Counted from the first letter of the stretch, positions 16,969 to 24,734 are shown. The stretch: 64,000 nucleotides of DNA from Dechloromonas sp. (GCA_016790815.1 JAEUOG010000010.1:27687-91686), one strand, 5' to 3'. The notes: a model not told the origin generated them from the letters alone. Numbers and translations are program-made.

Positions 16969-17673
16969 ATGAATACACGTATCCTGCTAGTCGAAGACGA
17001 CGAACGCCTGGCCGAACTGACGGCCGAATACCTGACCAAAAACGACATGCAAGTCAGTGTCGAGCCACGCGGCGACACTGCCGAGGCGCGCATCCTTGCG
17101 GAGCAGCCCGATCTGGTCATTCTCGACGTGATGCTTCCGGGCAAGGATGGCTTTGAAATCTGCCGCGCCGTCCGCCCGCATTATCGCGGCGTGATCCTGA
17201 TGCTCACGGCACGCGATGAGGATTTCGACCAGATTCTTGGCCTGGAGATGGGGGCCGACGACTACATCGCCAAACCGGTCCAGCCACGCGTACTGCTTGC
17301 TCGCATCAAGGCCCTGCTACGTCGTCTGCCCACTGCTGGCGAGGCGCCCAGCAGCGAGTCGGAGAGCCTGCTCTTTGGCCAGTTCAAGATCAGCCAGGCG
17401 ACGCGGACCGCCTCGCTGACCGGGCAGACCATCGACCTGACGACCGCTGAATTCGACCTTCTCTGGCTGCTCGCCTCGCATGCGGGCAACGTGCTGTCCC
17501 GCGACGACCTGTTGCAGGAATTGCGCGGCATCGGTTTCGACGGGCTGGATCGTTCCATCGATGCCCGCATCTCGCGCCTGCGCAAGAAACTGAACGACGA
17601 CCCGGAGAACCCGACCCGCATCAAGACCGTGCGCGGCAAGGGTTATCTTTTCAGCAAGCATGACTGGAACTGA
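16969..17673 (+). CDS. rstA: RstA-like response regulator (OmpR family)
   Basis: 234-aa two-component regulator. Receiver domain with acidic pair EDD, phospho-acceptor Asp in LVILDVMLPGKDG and Lys in YIAKP; winged-helix domain from about residue 130 with RKKLNDDPENPTRIKTVRGKGYLF. Close resemblance to enterobacterial RstA runs along the whole length (MQVSVEPRGD, LRGIGFDGLDRSIDARISR). It overlaps the kinase gene by 14 bases. An RstA-box-like repeat lies just after the kinase, at 19111. Confidence 0.9.
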   Translation: MNTRILLVEDDERLAELTAEYLTKNDMQVSVEPRGDTAEARILAEQPDLVILDVMLPGKDGFEICRAVRPHYRGVILMLTARDEDFDQILGLEMGADDYIAKPVQPRVLLARIKALLRRLPTAGEAPSSESESLLFGQFKISQATRTASLTGQTIDLTTAEFDLLWLLASHAGNVLSRDDLLQELRGIGFDGLDRSIDARISRLRKKLNDDPENPTRIKTVRGKGYLFSKHDWN

Positions 17674-19096
17674 ACCCGAGAACGGGGAAGCGATCCCGAA
17701 GGAGAAAAACCAGGGACTGGCCCGCTCGCTGATCCGGGTGGCCCTGCCGCGCTGGCGCGGCAGGCGCTACAGCCTGTCCAAGCTATTCTTCAACTTTTAT
17801 CTGCTGGCGATGGGCTCTTTTGTCGCCATCGCCTTCACGGCCGATTTCGTCATTTCCACCGCTCAGCGGGGCATAACCGACGACTACGCGCGCCGCTTCA
17901 TGCGCGGCACGATCACCATGATCGAGGATGAGCTTTTACGGCAGCCGCGCCGCGACTGGCAGAAAAAGATCAAGGACCTCGACGACAAGTTTTCCTACAA
18001 CCTGGGTATCGTCGAACGAATGACGCTCGACAGCACACTGACGCCGAGCCAGGTCGTCAAGCTCGATGCCGGCGACATTGCCATCGACCACGATGGCGAC
18101 ATCATGTATCACCGCCTCGGCACCTCCAGCCAGGTGCTGGTGGTCGGCCCGCTCGCCTCGAATCGGAACCCGGAGCTGAAGGACCGCCTGCCGCTCGAAC
18201 TCCGGTTGCGCCTGCTGACATGGAGCCTGATCGGCCTCATTTTCGCCATAGCGCTGTGGTTCTGGATTCGTCCTGTCTGGCGCGATCTTGAGGGCCTGCG
18301 CCAGACTGCGCTCGATCTTGGCGACGGTCATTTCGAGGCCGTTTCGCCGCCGGTCCGCACCCGCCTTTTTGCGCCGCTCTCCGACACCATGAACAGCATG
18401 GCTGAGCGCATCCGCCAGTTACTGGCCACCCACCGCGAGCTTTCCTGCGGCATTTCGCACGAATTGCGCACGCCGATCGCCCGCATGCGCTTTGCTCTCG
18501 AAATGCTCTCCGAAACCGATGAGCGGGCAGAACGCGAGCGCCTTTGGGCCATGATGGAAGCTGATCTCGACGAACTGGATCAACTTATCGACACCAGCCT
18601 GACCTATGCCCGCTTCGAACGCGAAGCGCCGCAGGCGCACTTTTCGAGCGTCAAGCTTGCCGAGTGGCTCAGCGATGAGGTGGATTCGTTGCGCTTGCTC
18701 GGGCGCCAGCTTGATGTCACGGTCAACACCGAAAAACTGCCCGAAAACCTGTTTGTGGACCTTGACCGCAAGGCCATGCCCTATGCCCTGCGCAATCTGT
18801 TGCGAAACGCCTTCAAATACGCCGGCAAGCGTATTGCGGTCAGCGCGGAGCTGGCTGGCGAAACCATGCTGATCCATGTCGACGACGATGGCATCGGCAT
18901 CCCGCCGGAAGAGCGCGAACACATCTTTTCGGCCTTCACCCGCCTCGACCGTTCGCGCGACCGATCGACGGGCGGATACGGGCTCGGGTTGGCCATCGCC
19001 CGCCGCGTCCTGGAGCTGCATGGCGGCACCGCGACGGCAGACGCATCCCCGCTCGGCGGCGCCCGCTTCACGCTTTCCTGGAAAGCACGCCAATAG
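17660..19096 (+). CDS. rstB: RstB-like sensor histidine kinase
   Basis: Membrane kinase (478 aa) that partners the RstA-like regulator. Two membrane helices (about 41-63 and 189-207) flank a periplasmic sensor region; HAMP linker; HisKA box CGISHELRTPIARMRFALEML; HATPase_c with NLLRNAFKYAG, DDDGIGI and TGGYGLGLAIA. The signal is unknown here; enterobacterial RstB responds to Mg and acid through PhoP, which need not apply. The first 40 residues carry basic, proline-containing sequence before the first helix, longer than usual. Confidence 0.9.
   Translation: MTGTEPENGEAIPKEKNQGLARSLIRVALPRWRGRRYSLSKLFFNFYLLAMGSFVAIAFTADFVISTAQRGITDDYARRFMRGTITMIEDELLRQPRRDWQKKIKDLDDKFSYNLGIVERMTLDSTLTPSQVVKLDAGDIAIDHDGDIMYHRLGTSSQVLVVGPLASNRNPELKDRLPLELRLRLLTWSLIGLIFAIALWFWIRPVWRDLEGLRQTALDLGDGHFEAVSPPVRTRLFAPLSDTMNSMAERIRQLLATHRELSCGISHELRTPIARMRFALEMLSETDERAERERLWAMMEADLDELDQLIDTSLTYARFEREAPQAHFSSVKLAEWLSDEVDSLRLLGRQLDVTVNTEKLPENLFVDLDRKAMPYALRNLLRNAFKYAGKRIAVSAELAGETMLIHVDDDGIGIPPEEREHIFSAFTRLDRSRDRSTGGYGLGLAIARRVLELHGGTATADASPLGGARFTLSWKARQ
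18719..18751 (+). repeat. Dispersed uptake-signal-like element, copy 5
   Basis: Core ACGGTCAAC, then ACCGAAAAA, CTGCCC, GAAAAC. It lies inside the kinase gene in sense orientation. Confidence 0.45.
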
Positions 19097-19110
19097 GTCT
19101 TCGCGGCGCC

Positions 19111-19145
19111 GTTACAGAGCGTTACAGAAGATCAAAACCCGTTAC
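19111..19145 (+). promoter_or_regulatory. RstA-box-like direct repeats
   Basis: GTTACAGAGC GTTACAGAAG: two GTTACA half-sites exactly 10 bases apart (19111, 19121), with a third GTTAC at 19141, again in helical phase. The known enterobacterial RstA box is TACAtntnGTTACA; here TACAGAGCGTTACA fits at its defined TACA and GTTACA ends. It lies between the RstB-like kinase and two tiny ORFs that it likely controls. Confidence 0.6.
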
Positions 19146-19202
19146 CTCTTGGCCACGCTTTGGCTACAGACGTAGCGCCGGCACGCCCATAAGATGCGAG
19201 GC

Positions 19203-19343
19203 ATGGAAGCAAACCAATCCCATGAAGAGGACAATCAGGAAAACATCAAAATGAATATCAAACAATTTATCGAAGCCACCCGCCAGTACCTGTTCGACAT
19301 GACGTCGGCTCAAGCCAGCATGCCAGCCACCGGAAATCGCTGA
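19203..19343 (+). CDS. Tiny ORF downstream of rstAB (46 aa)
   Basis: Unrecognised hydrophilic peptide, either 46 aa from the ATG at 19203 or 30 aa from the ATG at 19251 (MNIKQFIEATRQYLF...), which has AGGA about 10 bases upstream. It ends in TGA that overlaps the ATG of the next small ORF (TGATG), the sign of translational coupling. No known domain; it may be a leader peptide or a real microprotein. Placement behind an RstA-box-like repeat argues that it is expressed under that regulator. Confidence 0.45.
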   Translation: MEANQSHEEDNQENIKMNIKQFIEATRQYLFDMTSAQASMPATGNR

Positions 19344-19522
19344 TGGCCTTATCGGACGACCTTCCGATCAGTGAATCCCTTGGTGTCTTCGTCGGCATCA
19401 CCGGTTTCGACTGGCTGTCGGAAGGCCAGGCCGAGCCGCTCAAGGCTGCAATTGCTGCCATTGCGGCCGGCGCCATCATCGCTGTCACCCGACATTGGCT
19501 GAACAAGCGCCGCAAACGCTGA
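19343..19522 (+). CDS. Small single-helix membrane protein (59 aa)
   Basis: Starts MALSDDLPISESLGVFVGITG, then one hydrophobic helix (about 35-50, AAIAAIAAGAIIAV) and a strongly basic tail (KRRKR). Not recognised. Codon use is like the neighbours and the ORF is coupled by TGATG to the preceding one, then followed by a terminator, all of which support a real gene. A possible small regulator of the adjacent kinase or of a membrane enzyme; that is speculation. Confidence 0.55.
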   Translation: MALSDDLPISESLGVFVGITGFDWLSEGQAEPLKAAIAAIAAGAIIAVTRHWLNKRRKR

Positions 19523-19571
19523 ACCGTCTTACCCTCCTCTCGAATTTCCCCCGATTCGAGAACTCCCTGTT

Positions 19572-19598
19572 ACCCCGCCTTCGTGGCGGGGTTTTTTT
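19572..19598 (+). terminator. Terminator after the small ORF pair
   Basis: ACCCCGCC pairs with GGCGGGGT around TTCGT, then seven T's. Confidence 0.92.
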
Positions 19599-19708
19599 GC
19601 CTTGGCGCCGATAACCCTGTTTAATCTCCCACTCTCCCAATCGCCATTGAGCGGTAACGCAACTTGGTCACCATTCCCGACCTGAACTCGCACTAGACCG
19701 GTAACCGC

Positions 19709-21814
19709 ATGAAACCAGCCACTTTCCCTGACACGCCACTGTTGACTGGCACCGATGCCGAACAGAAGCGTCGGCAAATACTCGACTACTTTCAGACCAC
19801 CTTTGACCGCTACGATCAACTGTTCGAAGTGCTCACCAGCGACGAAGCGTACTTCGTCAAGCCGATTGCTTTGCGTCATCCGCTGATTTTCTACTTCGGA
19901 CACACGGCCACCTTTTTCATCAACAAACTGGTTCTGGCCGGCTTGATTGAGCAGCGCATCAATCCCGGCTTCGAGTCCATGTTCGCCATCGGCGTCGATG
20001 AAATGAGCTGGGACGATCTGAGCGAGCAGCGCTATGACTGGCCGCGCGTTGACGAAGTCCGCGCCTATCGCCGGTTGGTGCGTGATGTCGTGAGCCGATT
20101 GATCGAGACAACGCCGCTGATCCTGCCCATCGGCTGGGAAGACCCTTTCTGGCTTATTTTGATGGGCATCGAACACGAACGCATCCATCTCGAAACCTCA
20201 TCGGTGCTGATTCGCCAGCATCAACTGAAATATGTGCAAAAACACCCCGCGTGGGAGCCCTGCCGAGAAAGCGGGGTGGCGCCGACCAACAGCTTGGTGA
20301 ACATACCTGCCGCAAAACCGCGGCTCGGCCGCGAGCGCAGCAACCCGAACATCTACGGATGGGACAACGAATTCGGCTATCACGAGGCGTCGACCGCAGC
20401 ATTCCAGGCCAGCCGCCATCTGGCCTCGAACCGCGAGTTTCTCGACTTCGTCGAGGCCGGGGGCTATGCCGACGACTCACTGTGGCAGGAAGAAGGCGTC
20501 TCCTGGAAAAAATTTGCCAAGGCCGCACACCCGACGTTCTGGATCAAGGATGGCACGCAATGGCGTTTGCGCCTGATGCTCGAAGAAGTCGCCATGCCCT
20601 GGGACTGGCCGGTAGAAACCAATTACCACGAAGCCAAGGCTTTCTGTAACTGGAAAACGCGCACCAGCGGCCAAGCCGTACGTCTACCGACCGAGGACGA
20701 ATGGCAGGCGCTACGCCAGTTCGCCGGAATCGCCGACCTGTCCGACGAATTGCCGGCCAACATCGGCTTGAGCCATGAAGCGTCGAGCTGCCCGGTCAAT
20801 CGCTTCGCGCACGGCCCCTTCTTTGATGTCATCGGCAATGTCTGGCAATGGCTCGAAACGCCGATCTACCCGTTTGCCGGCTTCGAAGTCCATCCGATCT
20901 ACGACGATTTCACGACGCCCACCTTCGATGAGCGCCACAACCTGATCAAGGGTGGTTCATGGATTTCCTGCGGCAACGAAGCGGCGCCGGTCTCGCGTTA
21001 TGCATTCCGTCGCCACTTCTTCCAGCACGCCGGCTTCCGCTATGTCGTAGCCGAGGCGCCCGCAACCCAGCCAGCTTCGCATTACGAAACCGACCGGCTC
21101 ATTTCGGAATACATCGAATTCCACTACGGCGACGAATACTTCGGCGTCGCCAATTTCCCAAAAACCCTTGCCCAACTGGCCATCGGAGCCATGGGCGACA
21201 AGCCGGCGAGCAAAGCGCTTGATCTTGGCTGCGCCACCGGCCGGGCGACTTTTGAACTGGCCCGCCATTTCGATCAGGTCACCGGTATCGACTTCTCGGC
21301 TCGCTTCATTGGTGTCGGCACGCAATTGACCGAACAGGGCCGGCTGCGCTACACACTAACGGAAGAAGGCGAACTGGTCAGCTACAAGGAATGCTCACTG
21401 GCCGCGTTGGGCCTGACCGATGTGGCGTCCAAGGTTGAATTCTTCCAGGGCGATGCCTGCAATTTGAAGCCGCTTTTTTCAGGCTACGACCTGATCCTCG
21501 CTGCCAACCTGATCGACCGCCTGTACAGCCCGGCGCTCTTCCTCAAAACCGTCCATGAACGCCTGAATCCGGGCGGTCTGTTGATGCTGACCTCGCCCTA
21601 TACCTGGCTCCCGGAACACACCAAGCGCGATGAATGGATCGGTGGCTTCAAGAAGGATGGCGAAAATTTGACAACGCTTGACGGGCTGAAAGCGATGCTG
21701 GGCGAGCATTTCCGCCTGCTTCGAGGACCGGAATCAGTACCGTTCGTCATTCGGGAAACGAAGCGGAAATTCCAGCACACGCTGTCGGAGGTCACCGTCT
21801 GGGAGCGTATCTAG
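19709..21814 (+). CDS. ovoA: OvoA, 5-histidylcysteine sulfoxide synthase with methyltransferase domain
   Basis: Ovothiol biosynthesis enzyme (701 aa) that joins cysteine to histidine C5 using iron and oxygen, then can methylate the thiol-histidine. Order: DinB-like helical domain with the facial iron ligands His65 (GHTATF), His156 and His160 (EHERIHLETSS); FGE-sulfatase domain (about 200-450; GNVWQW, IKGGSW, FRRHF); SAM methyltransferase domain from about 495 (ALDLGCATGRATFE). The length matches full OvoA. The separate PLP lyase that releases 5-thiohistidine is not adjacent. Ovothiol is a redox-active thiol, fitting a sulfur-handling cell. Confidence 0.93.
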   Translation: MKPATFPDTPLLTGTDAEQKRRQILDYFQTTFDRYDQLFEVLTSDEAYFVKPIALRHPLIFYFGHTATFFINKLVLAGLIEQRINPGFESMFAIGVDEMSWDDLSEQRYDWPRVDEVRAYRRLVRDVVSRLIETTPLILPIGWEDPFWLILMGIEHERIHLETSSVLIRQHQLKYVQKHPAWEPCRESGVAPTNSLVNIPAAKPRLGRERSNPNIYGWDNEFGYHEASTAAFQASRHLASNREFLDFVEAGGYADDSLWQEEGVSWKKFAKAAHPTFWIKDGTQWRLRLMLEEVAMPWDWPVETNYHEAKAFCNWKTRTSGQAVRLPTEDEWQALRQFAGIADLSDELPANIGLSHEASSCPVNRFAHGPFFDVIGNVWQWLETPIYPFAGFEVHPIYDDFTTPTFDERHNLIKGGSWISCGNEAAPVSRYAFRRHFFQHAGFRYVVAEAPATQPASHYETDRLISEYIEFHYGDEYFGVANFPKTLAQLAIGAMGDKPASKALDLGCATGRATFELARHFDQVTGIDFSARFIGVGTQLTEQGRLRYTLTEEGELVSYKECSLAALGLTDVASKVEFFQGDACNLKPLFSGYDLILAANLIDRLYSPALFLKTVHERLNPGGLLMLTSPYTWLPEHTKRDEWIGGFKKDGENLTTLDGLKAMLGEHFRLLRGPESVPFVIRETKRKFQHTLSEVTVWERI
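20367..20397 (-). repeat. RCGGTCRAC core with weak flank
   Basis: Minus-strand core GCGGTCGAC (20397-20389) followed by GCCTCGTGATAGCCGAATTCG; the GCC and second A/T tract are in register but the first A tract is missing. Confidence 0.3.
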
Positions 21815-21837
21815 CAGATTGAAACGGCTTGAAAGCC

Positions 21838-22407
21838 TCAGGCCGCTTCGCCGAACCAGTTGGCACCCAGGCAGGCGCGCAGCGCCAAGCGTGCCCGGTG
21901 CAACTGGACCCAGCAGTTGTTGGTGGTGATTCCCAGGGTCTGGCAGATTTCGTCGGTGTCGAAGCCGAGCACTTCGCGCATGGTGAAAATGCGTCCGCTA
22001 GCTTCCGGCAGGCGGTAAAGGCACGCTTCGAAGACCTCCCAGAACTGCTTGCTTTCCATGGCCTGCTGCGGGGTCTGCCACTCCGATGGGCGCGTGTCTT
22101 CGGCCCAGTGATCGCGATGATCAAAAAACTCATTCGAATTCTCGTCATTTTCCGGGTTGACCGCAGCATTCTCGCGAACCTTGCGTCGCAGAACATCGAC
22201 GATCTTGTTTTTAAGGATGGAGAGCACCCAGGTGCGCAGCGAAGCGCGTGAGGCAAATTTCTCCTTCCCCATCAGAGCGCCGGTCAGCGCCTCCTGCACG
22301 GCATCCTCGGCCTGAGCGCGGTCGCGCAACTGCATCTCGGCAAAGCGCAGCATGTCGCGACGCAAAGCTGTGAGAAACTCGGGGTCTTGCAGGGGGTCCG
22401 TAGCCAT
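21838..22407 (-). CDS. ECF-type RNA polymerase sigma factor
   Basis: 189-aa two-domain sigma factor: sigma-2 region with DRAQAEDAVQEALTGALMG and WVLSILKNKIVDVLRRK, an acidic linker, and sigma-4 with LPEASGRIFTMREVLGFDTDEI.. and a helix-turn-helix ending LHRARLALRACLG. It diverges from a 59-aa zinc-finger protein and the secreted Cys-repeat peptide operon, which it likely controls, as ECF factors do in related DUF2282/DUF692 clusters. It converges on ovoA with a 23-base gap. Confidence 0.92.
   Translation of the reverse strand: MATDPLQDPEFLTALRRDMLRFAEMQLRDRAQAEDAVQEALTGALMGKEKFASRASLRTWVLSILKNKIVDVLRRKVRENAAVNPENDENSNEFFDHRDHWAEDTRPSEWQTPQQAMESKQFWEVFEACLYRLPEASGRIFTMREVLGFDTDEICQTLGITTNNCWVQLHRARLALRACLGANWFGEAA
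22129..22164 (-). repeat. Dispersed uptake-signal-like element, copy 6
   Basis: Minus strand: GCGGTCAAC, CCGGAAAATG, ACGAG, AATTCGAAT. Inside the sigma-factor linker, sense orientation, giving the residues AVNPENDENSNE. Confidence 0.45.
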
Positions 22408-22455
22408 GACATCTCGTTGAGGTTGTTACGAAACATCATACGTTAAAAGATTTTT

Positions 22456-22480
22456 GTAATGTTTTCGTGAATTCGCCGAC
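22456..22480 (+). promoter_or_regulatory. Candidate ECF promoter GTAATG-N15-CGAC
   Basis: GTAATG (22456-22461) and CGAC (22477-22480) with a 15-base spacer, 45 bases before the zinc-finger gene; similar in form to the GTAACC / CGAA promoters used by sigma factors of related clusters. Inference from pattern only. Confidence 0.35.
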
Positions 22481-22525
22481 TAATGCATCAGGAACCCAAA
22501 CCAAGGACACAAAACAGGAACCGCA

Positions 22526-22705
22526 ATGATCAGCTGCAAGGAAGCCACCCGCCTCGCCTCGATACAACTGGAACGCAAACTCAGCCTTTGGGAGCGCATC
22601 GAGTTTCGAGTGCATCTGGCGTTTTGCACCGGCTGCCGACGGGCTGAAAAGCAGTTCCTGTTCATGCGTCAGGCGATGGGGGCCTGGATGAGTCGACACG
22701 ACTGA
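22526..22705 (+). CDS. Small zf-HC2 zinc-finger protein, candidate anti-sigma factor
   Basis: 59-aa protein with the zf-HC2 signature: Cys4 and His30-xxx-Cys34-xx-Cys37 (HLAFCTGC). No membrane helix, so a soluble ZAS-type anti-sigma like ChrR/RsrA N-domains. It stands first in the peptide operon, 32 bases before the precursor gene, and divergent from the ECF gene, its likely partner. Zinc or thiol chemistry at this site could link metal or oxidant stress to the operon; inference. Confidence 0.75.
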   Translation: MISCKEATRLASIQLERKLSLWERIEFRVHLAFCTGCRRAEKQFLFMRQAMGAWMSRHD

Positions 22706-22737
22706 TCCAACCAACCTCAATCTCAACGGAGAAAATC

Positions 22738-23070
22738 ATGAAAAAGCAAAATCTCGTTTCCCTGGCCGTCGGTTCCGCCTTTGCCGCCATTGCCCTGAGC
22801 CCGGTCGCCCACGCCGCCGAAAATCCGTTTGGTGCAACCAAACTGGAAGCCGGCTATCAACTGGCCCAGGCCGACACCAAGATGAAGGACGGCAAGTGCG
22901 GTGAAGCCAAGTGCGGCGCCGACAAGAAAAAGAAGGATGGCAAGTGCGGTGAAGCCAAGTGCGGCGCTGACAAGAAGAAGGACGGCAAGTGCGGCGAAGC
23001 CAAGTGCGGCGCTGACAAGAAGAAGGACGGCAAGTGCGGCGAAGCCAAGTGCGGCGCTAACAAGAAGTAA
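22738..23070 (+). CDS. Secreted Cys-repeat peptide precursor (HvfA/BufA-like RiPP)
   Basis: 110-aa precursor: Sec signal MKKQNLVSLAVGSAFAAIAL..AHA (1-26), a spacer ending QLAQADTKMK, then four near-identical units of the form DGKCGEAKCGADKKK (residues 51-110), eight cysteines in pairs (54/59, 70/75, 85/90, 100/105). The GKCG motif repeated before a DUF692 enzyme is the layout of HvfA of Haemophilus, where the enzyme converts EGKCG cysteines to oxazolone-thioamide copper ligands. Here the unit alternates GKCG with AKCG and has Lys-rich spacers. The repeats are about 45 bp at DNA level (22888-23067). An internal hairpin follows, so the precursor may be made in excess. Confidence 0.85.
   Translation: MKKQNLVSLAVGSAFAAIALSPVAHAAENPFGATKLEAGYQLAQADTKMKDGKCGEAKCGADKKKKDGKCGEAKCGADKKKDGKCGEAKCGADKKKDGKCGEAKCGANKK
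22888..23067 (+). repeat. Four tandem coding repeats (45-48 bp) in the precursor gene
   Basis: Units at 22888-22935, 22936-22980, 22981-23025 and 23026-23067, each encoding DGKCGEAKCG plus a Lys-rich spacer; the first has one extra Lys codon. Differences are nearly all synonymous, so recent expansion by slippage or recombination is likely. Confidence 0.9.
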
Positions 23071-23086
23071 TTTCAGCATCCGGCCG

Positions 23087-23121
23087 GCGGTGCAGGCGCA
23101 AGCCTGCACGCCGCGCTTTTT
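23087..23121 (+). terminator. Hairpin with T5 between precursor and modification enzyme
   Basis: GCGGTGCAGGC pairs with GCCTGCA-cg-CCGC (two-base bulge) around GCAA, then GCTTTTT. An intrinsic-terminator shape that would let the precursor message exceed that of the enzymes. Confidence 0.65.
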
Positions 23122-23136
23122 GCCAGGAGCAAGACC

Positions 23137-23982
23137 ATGTCTCATCGTCCCCTTCGCGGCGCCGGTCTAGGTTTTCGTCGTGAACTGATTGGCCCACTCA
23201 AGCTGCAGGTTCCGGAAGAAGTCTCCTTCTTCGAACTTGCTCCGGAAAACTGGGCTGGCATGGGCGGAAAGTCCGGCAAGGACTTGCGTCACTTCACCGA
23301 GCGCTACCCCTTTGCCTGCCACGGCCTCTCACTGTCGCTGGGCGGCATTGCGCCGCTGGATGTTGCGCTGCTGCGCAGGATCAAGGCTTTCATGGCAGAG
23401 CACGGAATGAGCTTGTACACCGAGCACCTCTCTTGGTGTGCCGACGACAGCCACCTTTACGACCTGCTGCCGATCCCGATGACCGAAGAAGCCGTGAAAT
23501 GGACCGCAGGCCGCATCAAGCAGGCGCAGGACATTCTTGAAATGCGCATCGGCATCGAAAACGCCTCGTACTACGTCGCCCCCCCTGGCGCCGACATGAG
23601 CGAGACCGATTTCATCAGCCACATCATTCGCGAAGCAGACTGCCTGCTCCATCTCGATGTGAACAACATCTACGTGAATAGCCGGAATTTCGGCTTCGAC
23701 CCGGTCGACTTCATGACCGCGCTGCCGCTCGAACGCACCTGCTACATCCACGTCGCCGGCCACTACGTTGAGCCGGATGGCCTGCTCGTCGACACGCACG
23801 GCGCCGAGGTAATCGACCCGGTATGGTCGCTGCTCGAAACCGCCTATCAGCACACAGGTAACGTGCCGACCTGCCTGGAGCGCGATTTCAATATTCCTGA
23901 TATTTCCCGGTTGACCGCAGAAGTCCGCACCATAACCCATCTGCAGTCCGCAATTCCGGCGACCGAAGCAAAGGCTGCATGA
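23137..23982 (+). CDS. DUF692 / MNIO multinuclear non-heme iron oxidase (HvfB/BufB-like)
   Basis: 281-aa TIM-barrel enzyme of the MNIO family that includes MbnB, TglH and HvfB and rewrites cysteines on precursor peptides. Likely iron ligands lie in CHGLSLSLGG, YTEHLSW, GIENASYY, HLDVNNIYVN, YIHVAGH, DTHG and CLERDFNIP. Its substrate is almost surely the Cys-repeat peptide encoded just upstream. The start at 23137 has CAGGAGC before it. The stop overlaps the start of the next gene by four bases. Confidence 0.93.
   Translation: MSHRPLRGAGLGFRRELIGPLKLQVPEEVSFFELAPENWAGMGGKSGKDLRHFTERYPFACHGLSLSLGGIAPLDVALLRRIKAFMAEHGMSLYTEHLSWCADDSHLYDLLPIPMTEEAVKWTAGRIKQAQDILEMRIGIENASYYVAPPGADMSETDFISHIIREADCLLHLDVNNIYVNSRNFGFDPVDFMTALPLERTCYIHVAGHYVEPDGLLVDTHGAEVIDPVWSLLETAYQHTGNVPTCLERDFNIPDISRLTAEVRTITHLQSAIPATEAKAA
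23881..23918 (-). repeat. Dispersed uptake-signal-like element, copy 7 (strong)
   Basis: Minus strand: GCGGTCAAC, CGGGAAATAT, CAGG, AATATTGAAAT, CGCG. Inside the DUF692 gene, antisense. Confidence 0.6.
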
Positions 23983-24734
23983 TGATCACCCCGGATTTCC
24001 AGGATTTCCAGCGCGCCTTCGGGCGGCATATTCGCGACCCGCGACAGACGCCCCGGCCGTCAGGCGTTCCGGCTCGCCGGATGGCTGTTTACAACGAATT
24101 GCTTTTCAACAACATCTGCGGCTTTCTCGACAGTTGCTTCCCGGTCAGCCGCAAGACGCTCGGTGAAAAACGCTGGCGCCGCCTGAACCGCAGCTTCTTC
24201 CGCGACTGGCCAAGCCACACGCCATGGTTCCGCGAGATACCGCGCGAATTCGTCCGCTACCTGACCGAGGCCGACATCACTCAGCCGCTGCCCATCTGGC
24301 TGGCCGAGCTGGCGCATTACGAATGGACAGAGCTGGCGCTAGACATCATGGATGTGGAGCCCCCCGCGCACGACCCGTCCGGCGATCTACTGGCCAATCC
24401 GGTCGCCCTCAACCCCGCCCTGCTCAACCTTGCGTACGCTTGGCCGGTGCACCTAATCGGCCCGGATTACCGGCCGCGCAAACCGCAACCGACCTACCTT
24501 GCCGTCTATCGTGATGCCGACGACGACGTGCAATTCAGCCAGATCAACGCCGTTACAGGTCGCCTTCTGGCCCTGCTCGCCGCCACACCAACTACCGGCG
24601 AAGCCGCCATCCGCCAGATTGCCACGGAACTGCAACATTCCGCCCCCGAACAACTCCTCGCCCACGGCGCCGCCCTGCTCGACGACCTGCGCCGGCAGGG
24701 CATCGTGCTTGGCAGTTTGATCAGCGCAGCATAG
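23979..24734 (+). CDS. DUF2063 partner protein (HvfC/BufC-like)
   Basis: 251-aa protein with the N-terminal DUF2063 domain (FQRAFGRHIRDPR.., VYNELLFNNICGFLDSCFPV) and a C-terminal half typical of HvfC/BufC. In the known systems this partner binds the precursor and delivers it to the MNIO enzyme. Coupled to it by an ATGA-type overlap. The usual fourth gene, a DoxX-like membrane protein, is not present; a YkvA-like membrane protein follows instead after 90 bases. Confidence 0.9.
   Translation: MMITPDFQDFQRAFGRHIRDPRQTPRPSGVPARRMAVYNELLFNNICGFLDSCFPVSRKTLGEKRWRRLNRSFFRDWPSHTPWFREIPREFVRYLTEADITQPLPIWLAELAHYEWTELALDIMDVEPPAHDPSGDLLANPVALNPALLNLAYAWPVHLIGPDYRPRKPQPTYLAVYRDADDDVQFSQINAVTGRLLALLAATPTTGEAAIRQIATELQHSAPEQLLAHGAALLDDLRRQGIVLGSLISAA

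Noticed and set aside
22888-23067. Tandem repeats as a CRISPR array
   Set aside because: Repeats are contiguous, have no spacers and encode an in-frame Cys-rich peptide.
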